Positions 53,095 to 62,852 of a stretch of DNA of 64,000 nt are shown here, one piece after another. The notes below the pieces were generated by a model. It made no database searches, was not told the origin of the DNA, and worked only from the letters and a program-made list of their open reading frames with translations. Position numbers and translations under genes: made by a program. This DNA is from Lepidostoma basale (taxonomy: Eukaryota > Arthropoda > Insecta > Trichoptera > Lepidostomatidae): contig JAHDVF020000524.1 of assembly GCA_022606425.2 (NCBI GenBank), positions 620,001 through 684,000 on the forward strand, read 5' to 3'. Positions within the stretch are counted from its first letter, which is position 1, and each line of letters starts with the position of its first letter.

Positions 53095-53275
53095 TAAAAA
53101 CTGATTATCCGGAGTGTACGTGGTGCGAAAACGATCCAAGGTCTTTCGAATAATGCGCTCAGATGGACGATTATGTCGACCGTAAAATGGACGTAGTACA
53201 CGGTAAATTTGGCGAACCGAACCATGATTTTCAAAATAAATTTGCACAATTTGCAAGAGCTGTTCTGATGTCAGT
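53095..53275 (-). pseudogene. Transposase N-terminal HTH remnant
   Basis: The minus strand reads LLQIVQIYFENHGSVRQIYR, VLRPFYGRHNRPSERIIRKT, LDRFRTTYT. This is the N-terminal helix-turn-helix found in a group of insect mariner-like transposases (DUF4817-type). The downstream text is non-homologous AT-rich sequence, so the catalytic domain is lost. Confidence 0.75.
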
Positions 53276-53397
53276 CTATTTATGATAAAATGGCAAAACT
53301 TACTGACTACAAATCAACTGTCAACTTTCAAATTGACAGTCTGTAGAAACAATGTTGCTAGTTTAAAAATTAATCCTCTAAAAAAACACACTATATA

Positions 53398-53770
53398 ATA
53401 TTATAAATATACATCCCAGTTACGTAATCAGTAAACGAGTATTGCAAAACATTAATCTAAGTAATGTTTAGTCAGGAGATAAAAGCTGGAATAACACTTT
53501 GGCCTTGGAACTAGAAGATAAAGTATTGTGCCAAAAGAGCGCCGCGGTGTCTGGGCTTAGGCGCCGCTACGCCGGCGTCCGTGACGTAATTTTAGCTGGC
53601 ACACTAACTTTCATTGAGCTATCATTTCGTTTCTGGGTTATACTCCCCATTTGAATTATTCTATGGGGTTGTTTTATATCCAGTAAATTTTATACAAATT
53701 GTATATTTTTGTATTGCCATATTAACAATATTGATGATGATTACGACGATATATTTTAACATAGTTTCTA
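53398..53770. other. Unassigned; GC-rich patch
   Basis: 53538-53590 is GC-rich (AGCGCCGCGGTGTCTGGGCT, GCGCCGCTACGCCGGCG, TGACGTAA with a CRE-like core). No attached gene recognised. Confidence 0.35.
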
Positions 53771-54165
53771 ATGGCAGTGCACAATGGTGTTTATGTACCG
53801 ACCCTTATGTATGGTAGTGAAGCATGAACCGACAATAAAGGATGAAAGTAGAATAAATGCAGTAGAAATTAGATATCTTAAACGAATGTGTGTGAAATCT
53901 GTGTATGATAATGTCCAATGAAAATATAAGAAGTGAAAGTGTTATGAACAAAATAATGAAAGGATCATTAAGATGGTTTGTACACGTGGAAATAATAAAT
54001 GAAGAAAGAATGGTAAAGAAAGTACATTTAAAGTATAAATAGAGGAAGACCGAGGTAAACGTGGCACGTTAAAATAAATAAAAAATTGAATATCGGCGAC
54101 ATGAGTAGTCGGAGAAATTGAGACCGTGCATGACACAATGGAATAATGTTGAGGAAGCGAGATAA
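53771..54165 (+). mobile_element. LINE-A, left part of a split copy
   Basis: AATGGCAGTGCACAATGGTG, GTACCGACCCTTATGTATGG, then KGSLRWFVHVEIINEERM-like text to GAGGAAGCGAGATAAT. It resumes at 55737. Confidence 0.8.
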
Positions 54166-54937
54166 TAAAGATGAGAGATCTCGGGATCATCTATGAGAGT
54201 AGGCTGACTTTTCGTGCACATGTTGAGAGGATTTGTGGCACTGCACTGAAGATGTTGGGCTTCATCGTCCGGACCGGCAGAGTTTTCAGGGATCCCAATG
54301 TGCTCAGAGTCCTATACAACGCATTGGTTCGGAGCAGACTCGAAAGTGGTTCTGTGATATGGAGTCCTCACGAGGCGAGATATTCCGTTATGCTGGAGAG
54401 GGTTCAGAAAAAATTTCTGAGGTATCTCTACATGAGGGAGTATGGTAGCTATCCTTAGCTCTATCCCACGGCATTTCTTTTTGGAATGCTCGGAACCAAT
54501 TCTCTACAGCTTCGAAGAGATGGACATCTAATTACCCATTTCTTTAGATTAATTAGGGGATACTTCGAGAACTCGGCCGTACTGGGGGGTGTTCGGCTTT
54601 TTGTCCCCGATAGATATCTCCGACAGCGACAGCACAGATTGTTTTACCTACCGGCCGCCAGAACCAATCTGCCTCTGGTAACACCGGTAGAAAGAGCAAT
54701 TAGTCTGCTGAACGCGGTCTCCTCGGAGATCGATTCATGTTAGTGAAAGTACGTTCAGAAGGCAAATACTCTTAATTCTGGAGAGTATCCTGTCTTCCTA
54801 ATGTTGAACCATCTCTTATGCGTTTCTGGTAGTATACTATATATAATATATTATTTTACCTGTTCTCAATAGATGCCTTAAAAATAAATTTTGTAATGTC
54901 TGTTGATAAAATAAACTGATTTGATTTGATTTGATTA
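54166..54937 (+). pseudogene. LINE-T 3' end, first of two inside LINE-A
   Basis: MRDLGIIYESRLTFRAHVER, ALKMLGFIVRTGRVFRDPNV, LYNALVRSRLESGSVIWSPH, a stop in place of Trp (P-stop-LYPTAFLF), LFVPDRYLRQRQHRLFYLPA and SSEIDSC-stop. This is the post-RT C-terminal domain of CR1/jockey-type ORF2. The 3' UTR ends TAAACTGATTTGATTTGATT. 5'-truncated. Confidence 0.85.
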
Positions 54938-55735
54938 TGTCTGGAACTCAAGCGTGTTTCAACGATAAGGGATCTTGGTATTGTTTATGAAAGTAGGCTG
55001 ACTTTCCATACTCACATTGAGAGAATATGTGGAGTTGCACTGAAAATGTTGGGATTTATTCTCCGAACTGGTAGAGTTTTCAAGAATCCCTATGCTTTGC
55101 GAATTTTGTATAACTCATTGGTCCGGAGCCGGCTCGAGTCTGGCTCGGTGATATGGAGTCCCCACGAGGCGAGATACTCGCTCATGTTGGAGAGGGTTCA
55201 GAAAAGATTTCTGAGATATCTCTACATGAGGAAGTTTGGTAGCTATCCGTGGCTTTATCCCACTGCATTCCTCTTGGGCATGCTGGGGACCAATACTTTA
55301 CAAATAAGAAGAGATGGGTGCACACTTATCCATTTCTTCAGACTTATCAGGGGATTCTTTGAGAATTCCGTCATCTTGGAGGCTATCCATCTTTAAGTTC
55401 CGGATGGTTATCTTCGACAGCGTCAGCACAGACTGTTTTATCTCCCAGCATGCAGAAACGACCTGCCTCTGGTGATGCCGGTGGGGAGAGTAATCAAACT
55501 GCGAAACATGATCGCTTCGGAGATCGATGTCTTTCATATTCGTGAAATTACGTTCAGAAGACAAATATTCTTGACTTTGGAGAGTATATTGTATTCCTTT
55601 TGTCGAACCATCTTTCATGCGTTCCTGGTATTATACTTTTTTTATATTTTACTTGTTCTCAATAGATGCCTTAAACTATATTTGTTGTTTGTAAAATCTT
55701 TTGAGAAAATAAACTGATTTGATTTGATTTGATTT
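54938..55735 (+). pseudogene. LINE-T 3' end, second copy in tandem
   Basis: Starts upstream of the first copy's truncation point (LELKRVSTIRDLGIVYESR), so it is an independent insertion and not a duplication. ALKMLGFILRTGRVFKNPYA, SGSVIWSPHEARYSLMLERV, YPWLYPTAFLLGMLG with Trp intact, then one stop (AIHL-stop) and IASEIDVFHIREITFRRQ. Tail TGATTTGATTTGATTTGATT. Confidence 0.85.
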
Positions 55736-55736
55736 G

Positions 55737-55813
55737 AAAGAACAGTGTGGAGGTCCATTATTTCTGTCTACCTCACCGGGGAGACGGCGTGATGGTAAGT
55801 TAGTTAGTTAGTT
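55737..55813 (+). mobile_element. LINE-A, right part of split copy with tail
   Basis: AAAGAACAGTGTGGAGGTCC, ACCTCACCGGGGAGACGGCG, TGATGGTAAGTTAGTTAGTT. Completes 53771-54165; about 10 bases (AATATGTCAG) are missing at the junction. Confidence 0.82.
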
Positions 55814-56216
55814 TTAAAAATAGGTGTTATACATTCGAATTTATTCAAAAATATGATTGTTGTAAGGGCGCATTCTTCATACAATGTATGAAGATAATTT
55901 CTTCGAAATTTTGCGGTTCGCATTGTTGTTCAGAGATGTCGCTCGCGGTCCACATTCTGCAGTAAACGGTTCTTGCGAATCACCCTATTGAAATGTGGTC
56001 GAGACCGGCGGCGAACAGCAAAGCTCCAACTGGGATGGCGACACGGTGACTGCAAACAATGCAGACAGATGTCACAATATTTCAATAACAAACTAGGTTA
56101 CACGACATCAATACTTCGATGCATAAAAGCACAAGTTATCTGATACGAAAGTGTATTTTGTTCGCTTGCTATTTAATATTTTTTTTAAAATTGAGTTCAA
56201 AATAATTTTATGATTC
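55814..56216. other. Unassigned sequence
   Basis: A less AT-rich stretch (GTGGTCGAGACCGGCGGCGA, GGGATGGCGACACGGTGACT). No exon or repeat partner recognised. Confidence 0.35.
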
Positions 56217-56227
56217 ATGAATATGAC

Positions 56228-56553
56228 TAACTAACTAACTAACTAACCATCACGCCGTCTCCCCGAAGGGGTAGGCAGAAAGAATGAACTGCCACACTTT
56301 TCTTTCCTGACATATTTCTCCCGCTTCCTCAACATTCATACATCGTGTCATGCACGCGCGTCGATTTCTCTGACTCCTCACATGGCCGACATTCAATATT
56401 TGATTTATTTTCTTCCTCTATTTCTGGTTCCATTTACATCATTAACATATATATTTTTTTAATTTTTAATAATGAAAGGATCATTAAGATGGTTTGGACA
56501 TATGGAAAGAATGAATGAAGAAAGAATGGTAAAAAAATTATACGAGTATGTTA
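56228..56553 (-). mobile_element. LINE-A insertion with internal inversion (twin priming)
   Basis: 56228-56455 is the minus-strand 3' part, from the tail TAACTAACTAACTAACCATC to the NGTRN region, with a ~24-base internal deletion. 56467-56553 is the next-upstream part of LINE-A (KGSLRWFGHMERMNEERMVK) in plus orientation. The whole is bounded by ATGAATATGAC (56217-56227) and ATGAATTTGAC (56554-56564), an 11-bp target duplication with one mismatch. Confidence 0.88.
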
Positions 56554-56564
56554 ATGAATTTGAC

Positions 56565-56790
56565 TAATTAATACAAATTTATTATATTTTATGAGAATGA
56601 CATGTTTCGCCCTTCTAAGACATTATCAAATGTCTTTGCCATTCAAATGCCATTTGATAATGCCTTAGATAGGCAAAACATATCATTCATGTAAAATTTA
56701 ATAAAACATCTATAAGACTGAGGTTTTCATTCGTATTAATTATTTAATATGGAGTTTTACATCATCGTTCAAGAAACAAAAAATAAATAA
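56565..56790. repeat. Family B palindrome
   Basis: A minus half (AATACAAATTTATTATATTT, GACATGTTTCGCCCTTCTAA, GACATTATCAAATG) and a plus half (TTGATAATGCCTTAGATAGG, CAAAACATATC at 56653-56683, GAGGTTTTCATTCG, ATATGGAGTTTTACATCATC) joined by TCTTTGCCATTCAAATGCCA. Confidence 0.72.
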
Positions 56791-56879
56791 TATGACTGTT
56801 TGAACACATATACTTACACTTGGTATTACAACACTTTATTTTACTTAACACAGACATGTTTCGGTTATAACATTGATTA

Positions 56880-57700
56880 AAATAACGTGCGTTTTTTAGA
56901 AAATAAAATTAAACATCTTTATAATTTCGTTCCTTTTTACTAAATTATAAACTTTTTAATTAATACGTATGAAAACGTCAGTTTTCTAATTAAAATTTTA
57001 TTATATTTTATGGGAATTAGATATTTGGCCCTTCTGGTATTTAATATTGATTAAAAAAAACGTGCGTTTTTTAGAAAATCTAATTAAACATTATTTGATT
57101 TAGTTCCTTTTGACTAAATTGTAAACTTTTTAATTAATACGAATGAAAACGCCAGTTTTCCAGAATTATTATTATATTTTATAGGAATCACACGTTTGTC
57201 CCTTCTAAGGCATTTTCACGTTTAATATTGATTAAAAAACGGGCGTTTTTTAGAAAATCTAATTAAACATAATTTAATTTAGTTCCTTTTTACTAAATTG
57301 TAAACTTTTTAATTAATACGAATGAAAACGCCAGTTTTCCAGAATTATTATTATATTTTATAGGAATCACACGTTTGTCCCTTCTAAGGCATTTTCACGT
57401 TTAATATTGATTAAAAAACGGGCGTTTTTTAGAAAATCTAATTAAACATAATTTAATTTAGTTCCTTTTTACTAAATTGTAAACTTTTTAATTAATACGA
57501 ATGAAAACGCCAGTTTTCCAGAATTATTATTATATTTTATAGGAATCACACGTTTGTCCCTTCTAAGGCATTTTCACGTTTAATATTGATTAAAAAACGG
57601 GCGTTTTTTAGAAAATCTAATTAAACATAATTTAATTTAGTTCCTTTTTACTAAATTGTAAACTTTTTAATTAATACGAATGAAAACGTCAGTCTTCTAG
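56880..57700 (-). repeat. 179-bp tandem array containing family B sequence
   Basis: GAATGAAAACGCCAGTTTTC starts at 57141, 57320 and 57499, with the next boundary (GAATGAAAACGTCAG) at 57678, giving an exact 179-base period; the first, diverged unit starts at 56967 (174 bases before). Each unit has the minus-strand family B body, CCCTTCTAAGGCATT, then TTTAATATTGATTAAAAAAC, GGGCGTTTTTTAGAAAATC and TAAATTGTAAACTTTTTAAT. Units 2-4 are almost identical to each other. Confidence 0.9.
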
Positions 57701-57890
57701 AAATTTATTATATTTTATGCATGTGTTTCAAATTTCTAAGGCATCATCAAATGTGATAATGCCTTAGAAGGGCGTCATTCCCATAAAATAAAATACTTCT
57801 AGAAAACTGACGTTTTCATTCGTATTAATTATTTAATATGGAGTTTTACATCATTGTTCAAGAAACAATAAATTAACTTTTTAATATTAT
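57701..57890. repeat. Family B palindrome closing the tandem array
   Basis: The minus half continues from the array (AATTTATTATATTTTATGCA, TTTCAAATTTCTAAGGCATC) and meets a plus half: GTGATAATGCCTTAGAAGGG, CGTCATTCCCATAAAATA, TTCTAGAAAACTGACGTTTT, GGAGTTTTACATCATTGTTC, AAGAAACAATAAATT. The GAAAC segment has been deleted in the plus half. Confidence 0.72.
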
Positions 57891-57975
57891 GATGAACAGG
57901 GACTACTCGTATCTGTCTTAGCTGTAAATGTAGCTAACCGTAATTCGCGACCATTTTTTTACTGCAAAACAACCA
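57891..57975 (+). repeat. Unclassified repeat, copy 2
   Basis: GATGAACAGGGACTACTCGT, CTGTCTTAGCTGTAAATGTA, GACCATTTTTTTACTGCAAA. Colinear with 8897-8985. Confidence 0.45.
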
Positions 57976-58650
57976 AGAAATGCTTGTAGTGTCATTCTCT
58001 TTGGTAATTAATATTTAAGAGCAGTAGTTTTCTTATTTCACTATTACGTGAAAAAAGTAGCAATGCAAGTTACTTATTAATATAACGATGTGTACATGTT
58101 TAAATAATAAATTTAGCTTTCGGTTCACACATTGCGGTTTCGTTTAATAAAAAAATCTGTGCTCAACAAATATTATATTATCACGTGAGAAGTATTGACT
58201 GTAATGTTTGAACTGTGTTGATGATAAGTAAATAAAACAGGATAAAAGTGAGTACCGATTAGGCGTAAAGCACATACAAATATGTACACTGCAACATACT
58301 CAGAAGTAGTTTGTTTATAAAATAATGATTTATGCGATAGAAAAATCTTAGCAAAAAATGGCCTTAATTTTTTTTGTCAGCTTCTATTATTTAAAAAATA
58401 ATATTTGGTGACATGAAGGTGACTATGTATTGGTTCGGTCGTAAATAAATATATCACGTTTAATGTTTTGCGTTTTTTTAAATATATAATACACTGTTTT
58501 TTCCACACTACAGTTTAACTAGAATTTAAATTTAAGTTTTCTGTTTGAAGATATTTTGAACGTTGTATAGCCCGAAACACTATGATACTTCAGCAATATT
58601 AACTGTTAAAATTTATAACACTGTTATGATATCACAATTTATATTATTCA
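57976..58650. other. AT-rich, nothing recognised
   Basis: No placed repeat or exon. Confidence 0.4.
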
Positions 58651-58651
58651 A

Positions 58652-58758
58652 TTTTTGAGTGTCGCGACAGCTGTTTGTTACAAAAAACAAGTAGGTAGTT
58701 TGTAATACCTGAGATGCCAACTTCGGTTGGCTAAACAGCTGTCGGGACACTCAAAAAG
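58652..58758 (+). repeat. Hammerhead-like family A, hairpin form
   Basis: The arms TTTTTGAGTGTCGCGACAGC and GCTGTCGGGACACTCAAAAA enclose GTTACAAA...TTTGTAATAC, then CTGAGATGCCAAC, TTCG, GTTGGCTAAAC. Read as a closed form, the AGCTG arms would be stem III, GTTACAAA/TTTGTAA stem I and GCCAAC/GTTGGC stem II. Core changes (CTGAGATG, CTAAAC) suggest it is inactive. Confidence 0.5.
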
Positions 58759-58858
58759 TGAATAATAAAAATTAACCATAATATATGGTATATGGTTCTT
58801 AAAACAAAATATATGGTATATCCTAATAATATTACAATTCAGTGTACAAATTAGGGTA

Positions 58859-59090
58859 TAATTGAGGACCGTTTTCACAAAGTAAAATTTCTACAAAAAA
58901 AAAGTTTTTTTTTTATGAAAATGGGTTCTTCCATGTGATAAAATTTTAACAAAACGGTTTATGTGCGAAGTTGTAGCGGTTCAAATATCGCGATTTCATA
59001 CAAAACGTATTATTTTGAACATGAAAAAACCTTCTCCTGAAAAATTAACATTTTGTAGATATTTCGCTTTGTGGAAACGGTCCTCAATTA
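58859..59090. mobile_element. MITE with GAGGACCGTTTTCACAAAG ends
   Basis: The left end TAATTGAGGACCGTTTTCAC then AAAGTAAAATTTCTACAAA. The right end is the reverse complement with few changes, ending GAAACGGTCCTCAATTA. About 38-bp arms, 232 bp in all, no coding sequence. Confidence 0.75.
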
Positions 59091-59244
59091 GAATTACCTA
59101 AATGGAATTAAATAAAATATTATACGTATTATCAAGATGTTTTTAAGTATTTTTGTTACTTAATAACAATTATAATTAAGACGTGTTTTAAATGTATAAA
59201 TGAACGCTGCATCTGATATTCGTGATCGGTTAGAAAGTAATCTC

Positions 59245-59885
59245 TTCTCTGGTTTCAATCCTGGGATTGGTTTGCAGCGATTTCCTCCATTATTCTCTTC
59301 CATTTTTCCCTGTCTTGTGCGGCTCTTTTGAGATCTGCATATGATGAGCAGCGTACGTCCACCAACAGGTCCTCCAGGTACTCTCGGCGTGGGCGTCCCC
59401 TAGAGTTTGTCCCCTCGATCATACCCTCCATTATGGCATGCAAGAGACCTTCTTGACGTATTACATGGCCGATCCATCTTGCACGCCTTTCGGACAAAGT
59501 CCTGAGCAGGTGCCTTCCTCCTTCGATTCCTTGAAGAACTTCCTCATTCGTGATGTGGTCTCTCCAGGAAATTCCAAAGAGTCTTCTATAGGACCACATC
59601 TCAAAAGCCTCTAGTCTCCGTTTATCCCTTTCGGATAGGCACCATGTCTCGCAGCCGTACAACAAGACACTCCATACATAGGTCTTGATGAGGAGTATTC
59701 TCAGTTTTAGGTCTATATTATTTGGCTCTATTATTTTCGACCTTTTATTAAATGCAAGCCTAGCCTGATGTATACGGCTGTCGACCTCGCTCTTAGACCG
59801 ACCGTCCCATGTTATTTTGCTCCCGAGGTAGACAAACTCCTTGGTGTTCTTTAGTGGAACTCCTGACATCACTACTCTCATCTGA
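59245..59885 (-). pseudogene. RTE-like LINE, type e, longest copy
   Basis: Open for about 210 codons: MRVVMSGVPLKNTKEFVYLG, SKITWDGRSKSEVDSRIHQA, NNIDLKLRILLIKTYVWSVL, LYGCETWCLSERDKRRLEAF, RLFGISWRDHITNEEVL, RRARWIGHVIRQEGLLHAIM, SRGRPRREYLEDLLVDVRCS, IMEEIAANQSQD-stop. This is the region after the RT domain in RTE-type ORF2. The 3' end follows within ~10 bases of the stop, as usual for RTE. The RT core is missing through 5' truncation. Intact frame implies recent activity. Confidence 0.88.
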
Positions 59886-59939
59886 TGTTGTAAAGAAAGT
59901 AATACAAAACAAATATACAAGTTGGGTTTTAATAAAATA

Positions 59940-60155
59940 TAGAAGCAGAGGCGGAGTAAAAGAAGCAGAAGGCGCTTTTGGAGAGACCATGTTGACCGTA
60001 TGGAGAATACAAGAATTGCAAAAATTGTTAAAGTAAGAGATTACCAGGAAGGCCGCCAAAAAGGTGGAGAGGTGGCTGGACATCATCATCTCAGGACAAC
60101 CCACCGTTATAAACAGGTCATACGACCCAACTAAGAGGAAGCAGAAGAAGAAGGG
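59940..60155 (+). mobile_element. GAA-tailed LINE, type b
   Basis: AGAAGGCGCTTTTGGAGAGA, CCGTATGGAGAATACAAGAA, GAGATTACCAGGAAGGCCGC, GACATCATCATCTCAGGACA, CGACCCAACTAAGAGGAAGC and AGAAGAAGAAG. Colinear with the end of 19706-20088. Confidence 0.8.
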
Positions 60156-60177
60156 TTTTGATTTGGGTATGAAATAT

Positions 60178-60482
60178 TACTACTACGTTCTACAGAGAAC
60201 CAAAGCTAATAGAAAGCTGTTGTCTAGTGTGAAAGTTAGAAAGGGTCATATTTGGGTCATGTGCTAAGGGGAGAAATATACCACTTCCTTCGGCTAATTT
60301 TAATGGGTTAAATAGAGGGACGTCGGAAGAAGGCAATTGTCCTGGCAGCTAAAAAATAAGGCAATGGACAGGAGTGAGCGGAGTTTAGAACCTGTTCCAT
60401 GTGGCACAAGACAGATATGCCTTTTCTGCAGTGATCGCCAACAATGGGGGGACCTCACACGGCACCGGAAAGAAGAAAAATG
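60178..60482 (+). mobile_element. GAA-tailed LINE, type a
   Basis: Frame-broken: ACCAAAGCTAATAGAAAGCT (TKANRKLLSSVKVRK), GTCATGTGCTAAGGGGAGAA, GTGATCGCCAACAATGGGGG and ACACGGCACCGGAAAGAAGA. Ends AGAAGAAAAATG. Confidence 0.75.
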
Positions 60483-60582
60483 AAATATTAATAATTTACA
60501 ATGAACTTCTAACATTCTCCTAAATAACAACATTAATATTTTACAGCGATGGCTTTGAGTAGACCATTTTTTATTCAAATTT

Positions 60583-61275
60583 TTAACTGTATCTCAATAG
60601 AGACGAAGACGCAAACCGGAAACTGAATATGGATGATCAAGGTGTTTACAGGACTTATGACGTGTCATTGGTTGGGTTAAGCGCACGCTTTATGTAATTA
60701 CAACATTCCCCATTCCACCATTGTTATTATGATGATCATGCATGATACATTTTTGGAAGTTGTATATATACTCCAAATCCATACCTATCTTCACGTGTCA
60801 GTTCCAGTTAGCCATCTATGTAGATTTGATTGTACTAATTAATTTTTTAAGATTAATCTATACAATCCACCCACTAACGCCATCTATGAAGAATGATTGT
60901 TAAGCATTTAGCAAACTACTTTATTAACACAATGCGAAGAGGCTACCGCCTCCTAGCGCACTGTTTTAGAAGTCGCCTGGAGTATCACTCCTATCTTATA
61001 CGCCAAAGAATTGACCAGAATAATTACAAATATTTGTGAAATGTATACTTATATCTGTATACGAATCCTGGATTTTCACCTGTGGGTGGTTAATTCAAAT
61101 TTTTAACTGTATCTCAATAGAGACGAAGACGCAAACCGGAAACTGAATATGGATGATCAAGGTGTTTACAGGACTTATGACCTGTCTGAGATACAGTTAA
61201 AAATTTGAATTAACCACCCACAGGTGAAAATCCAGGATTCGTATACAGATATAAGTATACATTTCACAAACATTT
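60583..61275. mobile_element. Foldback MITE pair, TTAACTGTATCTCA family
   Basis: 60583-60850 matches the left arm of 38047-38535 (GTATCTCAATAGAGACGAAG, GGTTGGGTTAAGCGCACGCT, CCATACCTATCTTCACGTGT). From 61033 a second structure has near-perfect ~85-bp arms: TGAAATGTATACTTATATCT, ATCCTGGATTTTCACCTGTG and TTCAAATTTTTAACTGTATC, mirrored at 61190-61275. Between the arms is GAGACGAAGACGCAAACCGG ... GACCTGTC. The outer ACAAATATTTGTGAAATG appears to be the true terminus. Confidence 0.72.
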
Positions 61276-61644
61276 TTTATTGTTTGTATTTTTTGTATTT
61301 TTCACAAGCATGTTTCGGGACACAAACTTCCCTTCTTCAGTGTATAAATTTTAACAGTTAAATGAAAGAGAATTTTATATACTAAATGACGAGTGAAAAA
61401 TTGGAGTGAAATTTAATTTAGCGGCAGGGTAAATTGATGTTTAGTTGGAATAATGGGACAAGCGAAATAAATCTATTTTGGGATTAGAAGTTACGTGTAG
61501 TTGGTTATTTATAATATCTTGGTTGTTTTTAATGACATTTATTGTTTCCCAGATTTTGTTATTTTTTTATTGGCTTTCGCTTGGAATGAATAAATAAGTA
61601 TTGTAAGGGCCGACACTGTCACAAGGGACTACTAAGAACATCGG
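61276..61644. other. AT-rich; one CTGAAGAAGG-hairpin-CGAAAC motif
   Basis: On the minus strand 61303-61342 reads CTGAAGAAGGGAAGTTTGTG then TCCCGAAACATG, another member of the hairpin pattern. No other feature recognised. Confidence 0.4.
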
Positions 61645-61935
61645 AGATGAAGGTCCTAATATCAATTACCGGAAAATCTCTCCGAGATCGTGTCCGCGAC
61701 ATAGACATAAGAAAAACTTGCGAAATAGAGGATATCGTTCAGTGGAGTAGATCTAGTAGAAGTTACTGGAGGGACCATGTAGCCCAAATGGATGGTGACA
61801 GACTTGCATATACAGCCGCTTATGAAATCCCCTCCGGACACCGCCCACAGCCGGACCTAATCATCAGAAGAGACATGATTTCTGTATCACAGATCGTCAG
61901 ATCTATTAAAAGAATTAAATGAAGAAGAAGCAGAA
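61645..61935 (+). pseudogene. GAA-tailed RTE-like LINE, type b
   Basis: Open from 61647 to 61922: SITGKSLRDRVRDIDIRKTC, EIEDIVQWSRSSRSYWRDHV, AQMDGDRLAYTAAYEIPSGH, then a stop followed by GAAGAAGAAGCAGAATAAGG. Matches the KTLRDRxRN block of 19706-20088. Confidence 0.8.
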
Positions 61936-62300
61936 TAAGGGCGAATGCATAGTTTTTTGATTGCGAGGCAAATGCCAGAGGAACTCGTAATTAGAGAATA
62001 ATTGTCTTAATTAGTGTGTTTATCGTTTCTTTTAATTTCTCAAACATTCGTTAATGCTCGTTCTTAAAGTTCCGATGTTTCCTTACCCTACAGGACCACT
62101 TCATTATAAAACTGTTTTTTCAATTGTATTCTGTGTGGTCATCTTGATACTAAGAATCGTCTTTTAATTGGATAATTGATTTCATTTTTTAATTGTAATA
62201 TAAAAATGAACTGGAAAAAGTGTTAAATGGATTTTTTAAAATAAATATTTTTAAAATTGATAACAAGAGTCAAAAATCAAAAATAAAATCAAATTGAACT
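61936..62300. other. AT-rich, nothing recognised
   Basis: No repeat partner or exon recognised. Confidence 0.4.
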
Positions 62301-62317
62301 GGAAATTGTCCATTTGA

Positions 62318-62400
62318 TAATGCCTTAGCAAGACAAAATATGTGATTCCTATAAAACATAAGATATCTTCAGTAAAACAGGCGCATTCATTAACAATATG
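62318..62400 (+). repeat. Family B hammerhead-like repeat, short
   Basis: TTGATAATGCCTTAGCAAGA and CAAAATATGTG at 62323-62353, then ATTCCTATAAAACATAAG and ACAGGCGCATTCATTAAC. Confidence 0.6.
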
Positions 62401-62405
62401 TTTTT

Positions 62406-62795
62406 TTTAATGTATGCAAATACTTGTAGACAAATACGAGATTTTACCCATCACGGGTTCATAATTTAAGGATTAATTGTATCTCAGAATATGGTGGTAG
62501 AGGCGTTTACAGGACTTATGAACTGTCATTGGTTGGGTTAAGCGATCGCTTTACAACCACCAAGTCTGACAAATTTTTGAAAGATGCTTCTATGATGAGA
62601 AACACTTTGATACAAACAATTGATATTTTAATTCAATCTACACTAGCGCCATCTATTAAGATTAGATGTAAGCTTAAAGCGATCGCTTAACCCAACAAAT
62701 GAGAGGTCATAAGTCCTGTTAACGCCTCTACCACCATATTCTGTTTCCAAAATAATTTACATCTTCGTCTCTTTTGAGATACAATTAATTAATTT
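62406..62795. mobile_element. Foldback MITE, TTAATTGTATCTCA subfamily
   Basis: Left arm GATTAATTGTATCTCAGAAT, GGTGGTAGAGGCGTTTACAG, GGTTGGGTTAAGCGATCGCT; right arm AGCGATCGCTTAACCCAAC, CCTGTTAACGCCTCTACCAC, TTTTGAGATACAATTAATT. About 130-bp arms around a spacer with ACTAGCGCCATCTATTAAG. The left flank matches the right flank of 43345-43520, reversed. Confidence 0.78.
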
Positions 62796-62852
62796 GATGT
62801 GTTACATGATTGTTACAGAATGAAATAGAAAATAAGCTGTTATCTTAATTAA

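Larger units (their letters stand above)
51514..53397 (-). mobile_element. DNA transposon with GGTGTTTTTTTAGAGG ends
   Basis: Left end TATATAGGGTGTTTTTTTAG, right end (reverse complement) TATATAGTGTGTTTTTTTAG then AGG. The subterminal text (AATGAAGCGCAATCGCGAAA; AAAATGGCAAAACTTACTGA; CAACTGTCAACTTTCAAATT) recurs in the short copy at 63624-63942. A transposase N-terminal remnant is at 53095-53270. Mariner/Tc1-type relationship is inferred from that protein. Confidence 0.7.

Noticed and set aside
56880..57700. Regularly spaced repeats resembling a CRISPR array
   Set aside because: The period is 179 bases with no alternating unique spacers, in a eukaryotic context; it is a tandem satellite-like array.
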